Source: an uncultured Paracoccaceae bacterium (lineage in GTDB: Bacteria > Pseudomonadota > Alphaproteobacteria > Rhodobacterales > Rhodobacteraceae). Taken from it: a stretch of DNA of 64,000 nucleotides. The notes below the pieces were generated by a model. It did not search any database, had not been told where the DNA came from, and worked only from the letters and a program-made list of their open reading frames with translations. A program made the translations under genes and the position numbers. Shown one piece after another: positions 60,056 through 64,000 of the stretch (position 1 is its first letter; the number at the start of each line of letters is the position of its first letter). The stretch lies in contig CANMPK010000003.1 of NCBI GenBank assembly GCA_947499725.1, positions 62,001 to 126,000 on the forward strand, written 5' to 3'.

Positions 60056-60131
60056 TTTCTCTCTCTTCTTCGTGTCTAAATCAAACATTCGATTGGAATG
60101 CGTTCATACAAAAGTATAAAAATGGAGGCTG

Positions 60132-60172
60132 TTGTCAATAATTTGTAAAATAATAAATTACAAATTTGACAA
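60132..60172. promoter_or_regulatory. Extended dyad with TTGTAA half-sites upstream of rraA
   Basis: TTGTCA (60132) and TTGTAA (60143) are mirrored by TTACAA (60158) and TGACAA (60167), an extended inverted arrangement of the half-site found at the other three boxes. It overlaps -35-like TTGACA sequences. Probable autoregulatory site of the FadR-type regulator. Confidence 0.5.
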
Positions 60173-60240
60173 AAAATAACAAAAATCAAAAGCTTGTGTT
60201 ATTTGGAGTGGGCGTGAAAATCAGAATTTTTAATTCTTTT

Positions 60241-61311
60241 TTAATGGCTTAGCGAGATCAGGTGGTTGTCCCAAGCAACTTTTTGCACAACATCATATTT
60301 TACGATTTTGTTCTCTAAAATATTAAATTGTCCGCTTCCAGTTGTGAGCGCAACCCCATTAACAGCCGACGCGGCACCACAAACGTCCTTAAAAGAGAAT
60401 CCTTTTGTGCTTTTGGTCTTCAAAGAATGAAGCATCGCGATGCCGCCTTTTGGAGAGGTCGCTAGCACTTCACTACCATCACGTGAGAATGCGATGCTGC
60501 CGATGTATCCCTGCACGTCGTACGCCGCGGATTCAGATATAAGTTGAATTGTTTCACCGCGCTTGTGGGTTGCAACGAGAGCAAGGTTCGTTTGACTTCC
60601 TTGCCATTGGCATCCAAGCGCGACGAGCCCATCAACATTTACGTCGATATGCCGGATTGACGCGAGGCGCATGTCGCCGGGCAATGATTGAGTTTCCTGA
60701 AGTTCTCCGTGTAACGAAATGTAGCTTAGGTTTGGCTGCATCATTGGTATGTTTAGTTTTTCCCGACCACTATCAGGGTGCGTTTCAATTCCTCCATTGG
60801 CAATAACAAGCGTTTTGCCATCTGGCATAAGGCGTAGCTCATGCGGGCCGACGCCTCCTGATGAGAATTCACCAATGCGCTTATATCCTGCGTGAACGTC
60901 CCAAACGCCGACCATACCTTCGGCGTTTTCGTAGTCATTTTCGGTGGTAAAAAGATGAGCCCCATCTGCTGAGAAAGCCCCGTGACCATAGAAATGGCGG
61001 TCTTTAGGTGCGTTAAGTCTTTTAAGCTCTTTGCCTTTTTCACAGTCTAGTACGATGGCGAAAGTGCCTGGGCGGCGTGCGAAAGCTACAGCTACAGGAA
61101 GGTGGGGGTGCGCAGCAGCGGCGTGGCCTCTATCAGGTAGGGGGATGTTGAAAATTACATGTCCCTCTTCAGTCAATCCAAAAAGCGCATAGTTTCCGTT
61201 CGGTTTGCGCGCGGCGCTAAGATAGGCAGGGCTTCCCGCGTTTGCCCAACTGGATGTAGGGTAAAGGCTTGCTGCTAAGACACCGTTAAGGAAGTTTCGT
61301 CTGGTGGTCAT
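60241..61311 (-). CDS. DUF1513 protein of imelysin iron operon
   Basis: Exported beta-propeller-like protein of 356 residues with an N-terminal Tat-type signal (TTRRNFLNGVLAASLYPTS). Repeated blade-like segments such as GHGAFSADGAHLFTTENDYE and GSIAFSRDGSEVLATSPKGG suggest a WD/YVTN-type propeller. DUF1513 proteins accompany imelysins and di-haem proteins in bacterial iron-uptake clusters. Start overlaps the imelysin stop (TAATG). A weak AT-rich hairpin (60223-60237) follows. Confidence 0.85.
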   Translation of the reverse strand: MTTRRNFLNGVLAASLYPTSSWANAGSPAYLSAARKPNGNYALFGLTEEGHVIFNIPLPDRGHAAAAHPHLPVAVAFARRPGTFAIVLDCEKGKELKRLNAPKDRHFYGHGAFSADGAHLFTTENDYENAEGMVGVWDVHAGYKRIGEFSSGGVGPHELRLMPDGKTLVIANGGIETHPDSGREKLNIPMMQPNLSYISLHGELQETQSLPGDMRLASIRHIDVNVDGLVALGCQWQGSQTNLALVATHKRGETIQLISESAAYDVQGYIGSIAFSRDGSEVLATSPKGGIAMLHSLKTKSTKGFSFKDVCGAASAVNGVALTTGSGQFNILENKIVKYDVVQKVAWDNHLISLSH

Positions 61312-62315
61312 TAGTCACCGTCCAACGCGTTAAAGCCTTCCGTTACGCCAAGCGCTGGCGCCAATTCCAACGTTATTATTTCGCGAATTCGATCTACGGC
61401 TTGTTGTAAAACCTCAACCCTGAAACGGCCCGATGGATCTGCGACATTGGCAAATGTTGGGTCATCCATCTCCTGAGCTAATTCAATTGCACGATCATAG
61501 GCATCTATGAGTCTCTTTTGAATAAGTGGTTCGTTTTGAGACAGTAGTACCGCCAAGTCGTAGGTGGCGCGTAGTGAAAGTTCGACGTGTTGCCGAGAGC
61601 GCTCCGAGCGGCGTGCTTCAGCGCGGGCAGGGCGGGGGTGATCAAATGTTCCCAAAGGTCGCCCAAGCCGAGCATCTGATGTGAATTGTAAGCCTGCGAT
61701 AAGCACTTTGAATACTTCACGCAGTGTTTCTGTTTCGTCTTTGAACGTGCCTTCCAAAGAAGGGTTGCGCAAAGTCTCTTGAAAGCCTTGCCAGCCTAGG
61801 TAGATGCCAGCGGAATTGCGGTGAATCTCATGCGTGATCGCCCGAACGAGATCGCAATGATATCCTGCTTCCTCTGAGGGCAAAAACGTTGTGTCGTACA
61901 GGAGAAATTCCAGAGCATAGAAGCCGCGAGCTGCGATTGAAAGTTCAGCAAATGTTGCCGGCTCGTAGATCGCCGGATCTTGATTGGTTATGAGGTCGTT
62001 TAAGCTGCGCGGCGTAAACCCTTTTGTATCTGGCCAAAATGCCAAGGCAAAGGCGCGCTCGTTCTCTTCTGATGGTCCTAAACGTAGATGGCTTGCCCGA
62101 ACCCAGGAATCAAAAGCCTTGTGAAAAGCGGAGCGAAGTTCAGGCGCAGTAGCGGTGCAGTGGACCCTGGCCACCTCCTCTAGGACAGCAGTTTGTTCGT
62201 TAAGCAATGCAAAGCTTGGCAGGATGTGCGTCTCAATTGCTTCGTCGACCAATGTTTGATCTGCAAAAGCACCTTGGGCTACGAAAGCTAATAAGCAGGA
62301 TAGTCGTTTCAGCAT
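61311..62315 (-). CDS. Imelysin-family lipo/periplasmic protein (second copy)
   Basis: Imelysin (peptidase M75-like) protein of about 334 residues with signal peptide MLKRLSCLLAFVAQGAFA. The GxHxxE metal motif appears as ARGFYALEFLLYDTTF, with Phe in place of the His, so metal binding may differ. Family proteins act in periplasmic iron uptake. The start at 62315 overlaps the di-haem gene stop (TAATG). A frame to 62411 is antisense-like overlap and not credible. Confidence 0.85.
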   Translation of the reverse strand: MLKRLSCLLAFVAQGAFADQTLVDEAIETHILPSFALLNEQTAVLEEVARVHCTATAPELRSAFHKAFDSWVRASHLRLGPSEENERAFALAFWPDTKGFTPRSLNDLITNQDPAIYEPATFAELSIAARGFYALEFLLYDTTFLPSEEAGYHCDLVRAITHEIHRNSAGIYLGWQGFQETLRNPSLEGTFKDETETLREVFKVLIAGLQFTSDARLGRPLGTFDHPRPARAEARRSERSRQHVELSLRATYDLAVLLSQNEPLIQKRLIDAYDRAIELAQEMDDPTFANVADPSGRFRVEVLQQAVDRIREIITLELAPALGVTEGFNALDGD

Positions 62316-63829
62316 TACAAGCTCTCCAAAAAGCGGATCAAATCGGCTCGGTTTTGCGCGGGCATGGCCGCGACGGCATCTCGCTGCGCTTGCGCTTCGC
62401 CTCCATGCCAAAGCACGGCTTCAAGCAGATTTCTTGCACGTCCATCATGTAGGAAAAAGGTGTGGCCAGAAACTTGTTCGGTCAAACCAATTCCCCACAA
62501 AGGCGGGGTGCGCCATTCTGTGCCGGTCGCGCGTGCTTCTGGGCGGTGATCTGCAAGACCTTCGCCCATGTCGTGCAGCAGCATATCGGTATAGGGCCAA
62601 ATGAGCTGAAAGCTCTGCTCATCTTGGTCGACAAGCCGGTGCGTTACAAAATTCGGCTGGTGGCAGGAGATACAGCCAGTTGTGTAAAAGACTTCTTTGC
62701 CGCGAAGAACCTGAGGGTCATTGACATCGCGTCGCGCGGGAACCCCGAGGTTGCGGCTGTAAAATGCTGTGAGATCTAGGCCTGCTTGATCTATTTCAAA
62801 TCCGCGGACGTCTTTATCTCCATGGGGTAACGCATGGCACGCAGGTTGTTCATTTGAACATTCGCCTGCAGGGCTGGGGAACATTGGGTTTGAAATCCCA
62901 ATATCACCTGCAAAGGCACCTGCATTTTGTTGTTGGATTGTTGGATTGCCAGCCTTTAGTCCAAATCTACCGAGCATCGGGCGATCAAATTCCTTAGACC
63001 AAACAATGTTGGCACGACCGGAAATACCATCATTGTTTTTGTCATCAGGGTCAGAGAGCGCCAGAATATCTGCAGCGGGAATAGCTTCGAGCAACCCTAG
63101 CCCGATCATCTGCGGAGCAATGCGTGGGGAAATCATTGCGCCTTCTGCGAAGGGGCCATACCCTAAATCAGCTGCGGTATAAGTCGGAGCGCGCAAATAA
63201 GCGGTTTCGCCTTCCGAAAGGGGCACCTCAATTTCTGTATATTCAATTTGTAGACGATATTCCGCAGCAATACCTGCGAGTGACTCGTCTTGCAGTTGCT
63301 CGCCATAAGTCGGCTCTGGAGCTGTTGCGATATAGTCTTCAATTTCCGCTATGTCGTGTTCGGCGCTGCCAGGTACTGAAACGCGAAGAAACATTGAAAC
63401 AGCATTGTCGTCGTTATTTTCGGGGGGGTGACCACGTCCGTCTTTGATGTGGCAGCGTTGACAAGAACGCGCATTGAATAAAGGCCCTAAACCATCCGAG
63501 GCCAGTGTAGACGATGGTGAACTGACCCAAACTTTGCGAAAGAGGCCATTTCCGACTTTAAAGTCGAGTTCTTTGTCAAAAGAGATGTTGCCCGAAGGGT
63601 CTGAAAACGCATTTGCGTCATTACGTACCCGAACAGTCGCAGCGCCTGCGCTGTTTTCTTCAAATTTTTGAGCGGTAGAAAAGTCTAAGGTTGTAGAAGT
63701 AACCTCTGCGATCCGCGCAACTTCTTCCGCCGTGCGCGGAATGATGTTGAGGTGTGGATCTCCAAGGTCATTTGCGTGAGCGGCCGAGGCTAAGGTAGCC
63801 AAGGTGGCAACGCACATAGTGCGGAACAT
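62315..63829 (-). CDS. Di-haem oxidoreductase (DUF1111, COG3488)
   Basis: Periplasmic c-type di-haem protein of 504 residues with signal peptide (MFRTMCVATLATLASAAHA). Haem sites are SCQRCHIKD (Cys123-His127) and TTGCISCHQ near 390. It resembles MauG/CcpA-like peroxidase folds of COG3488. Between two imelysin genes it may oxidise or reduce iron during uptake. It is translationally coupled to the downstream imelysin. Confidence 0.88.
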   Translation of the reverse strand: MFRTMCVATLATLASAAHANDLGDPHLNIIPRTAEEVARIAEVTSTTLDFSTAQKFEENSAGAATVRVRNDANAFSDPSGNISFDKELDFKVGNGLFRKVWVSSPSSTLASDGLGPLFNARSCQRCHIKDGRGHPPENNDDNAVSMFLRVSVPGSAEHDIAEIEDYIATAPEPTYGEQLQDESLAGIAAEYRLQIEYTEIEVPLSEGETAYLRAPTYTAADLGYGPFAEGAMISPRIAPQMIGLGLLEAIPAADILALSDPDDKNNDGISGRANIVWSKEFDRPMLGRFGLKAGNPTIQQQNAGAFAGDIGISNPMFPSPAGECSNEQPACHALPHGDKDVRGFEIDQAGLDLTAFYSRNLGVPARRDVNDPQVLRGKEVFYTTGCISCHQPNFVTHRLVDQDEQSFQLIWPYTDMLLHDMGEGLADHRPEARATGTEWRTPPLWGIGLTEQVSGHTFFLHDGRARNLLEAVLWHGGEAQAQRDAVAAMPAQNRADLIRFLESL

Positions 63830-63893
63830 TGTCTTTTCCTTTACGGTACTGCGGCGGTCGCGCCTCCGCCGCAGTGCTTTCTTTGCTTAGGTC

Positions 63894-64000
63894 TTAGTTA
63901 AAGACCGCGGATGGATTGTCCAGAGAATCGGAGCCTTCGAATTCGATTGTGTTAACATCCAAGGCCGCGACGATGCGTTCGATGGTTTTCGTTTGATCGA
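63894..64000 (-). CDS. Imelysin-family protein, C-terminal end only (cut by window)
   Basis: The last 34 codons of a minus-strand gene are visible, ending with TIEFEGSDSLDNPSAVFN and a TAA stop. The LDVNTIEFEGSDSLDNPSAVF type of ending is characteristic of the ~430-residue imelysin-like iron proteins (ICMP). It precedes the di-haem gene by 64 bp, so this is probably the first gene of the operon. Confidence 0.7.
   Translation of the reverse strand, partial: DQTKTIERIVAALDVNTIEFEGSDSLDNPSAVFN

Noticed and set aside
1-64000. CRISPR arrays, tRNA or rRNA genes
   Set aside because: No regularly spaced repeats and no tRNA T-loop/acceptor patterns were recognised by eye. A tRNA or covariance-model scan could still find something small.

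Overview
The window looks like chromosomal DNA of a marine alphaproteobacterium, most likely of the Roseobacter group (Rhodobacterales). This is inferred from gene content: three TRAP-type transporters (one of TAXI type), a C3-sulfonate degradation cluster, an imelysin/di-haem iron cluster, and several GntR/IclR-controlled catabolic operons. No rRNA, tRNA or CRISPR array was seen.

Layout. (1) 1-9.6 kb is an accessory island. It holds a transposition module related to Tn7/Tn5053 (DDE transposase cut by the window edge, TniB-type ATPase, TniQ), a VbhA/Fic toxin-antitoxin pair, a leftward operon of a large serine recombinase and two ParB-like proteins joined by 4-nt overlaps, and a divergent small HTH protein. 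(2) 9.6-22.3 kb is a sulfonate catabolic locus: IclR regulator, GMC flavoprotein, TRAP transporter, a DUF475/TerC-like membrane protein, HpsN, HpsO, HpsP, sulfopyruvate decarboxylase ComDE and an FMN-dependent 2-hydroxyacid dehydrogenase. Together they would import dihydroxypropanesulfonate and convert it through sulfolactate and sulfopyruvate to sulfoacetaldehyde. (3) 22.6-24.4 kb has a DUF4334 protein, a broken tesB remnant and a D-amino-acid transaminase. (4) 24.5-27.9 kb is a cobalamin-riboswitch-controlled importer operon (DUF1636 protein, ATPase, binding protein, permease). (5) 28.0-36.9 kb pairs an aminotransferase/two-component operon with a divergent TAXI-TRAP/UspA/carboxymuconolactone-decarboxylase-like operon of unknown substrate. 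(6) 37-42 kb carries housekeeping acnB and pepF.

(7) 42.2-60.1 kb is a uronate/alginate-oligosaccharide locus: ketoglutarate-semialdehyde dehydrogenase, a GntR regulator, an AlgSM1M2Q-like ABC importer, a cytoplasmic PL15-like exo-oligoalginate lyase, KdgF, two candidate DEH reductases, a second TRAP transporter, a redoxin, KDG kinase, a FadR-type regulator and an RraA-family protein. The sequence shows two regulatory circuits here. Twin CTGGTATACTAG-like operators spaced 20 bp precede the ABC/lyase operon. A tandem TTGTNA-N4-TTGTAA box recurs upstream of the dehydrogenase, the TRAP operon and kdgK, with related half-sites upstream of rraA. (8) 60.2-64 kb is an iron-uptake-type operon (imelysin, di-haem protein, imelysin, DUF1513) that continues past the window edge.

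A recurring architectural theme is that the genes for secreted solute receptors are followed by strong hairpins before the next gene of the operon, in four independent transport operons. The least understood parts are the recombinase/ParB/RepB operon, the DUF475 protein inside the sulfonate operon, and the tandem-box regulon.
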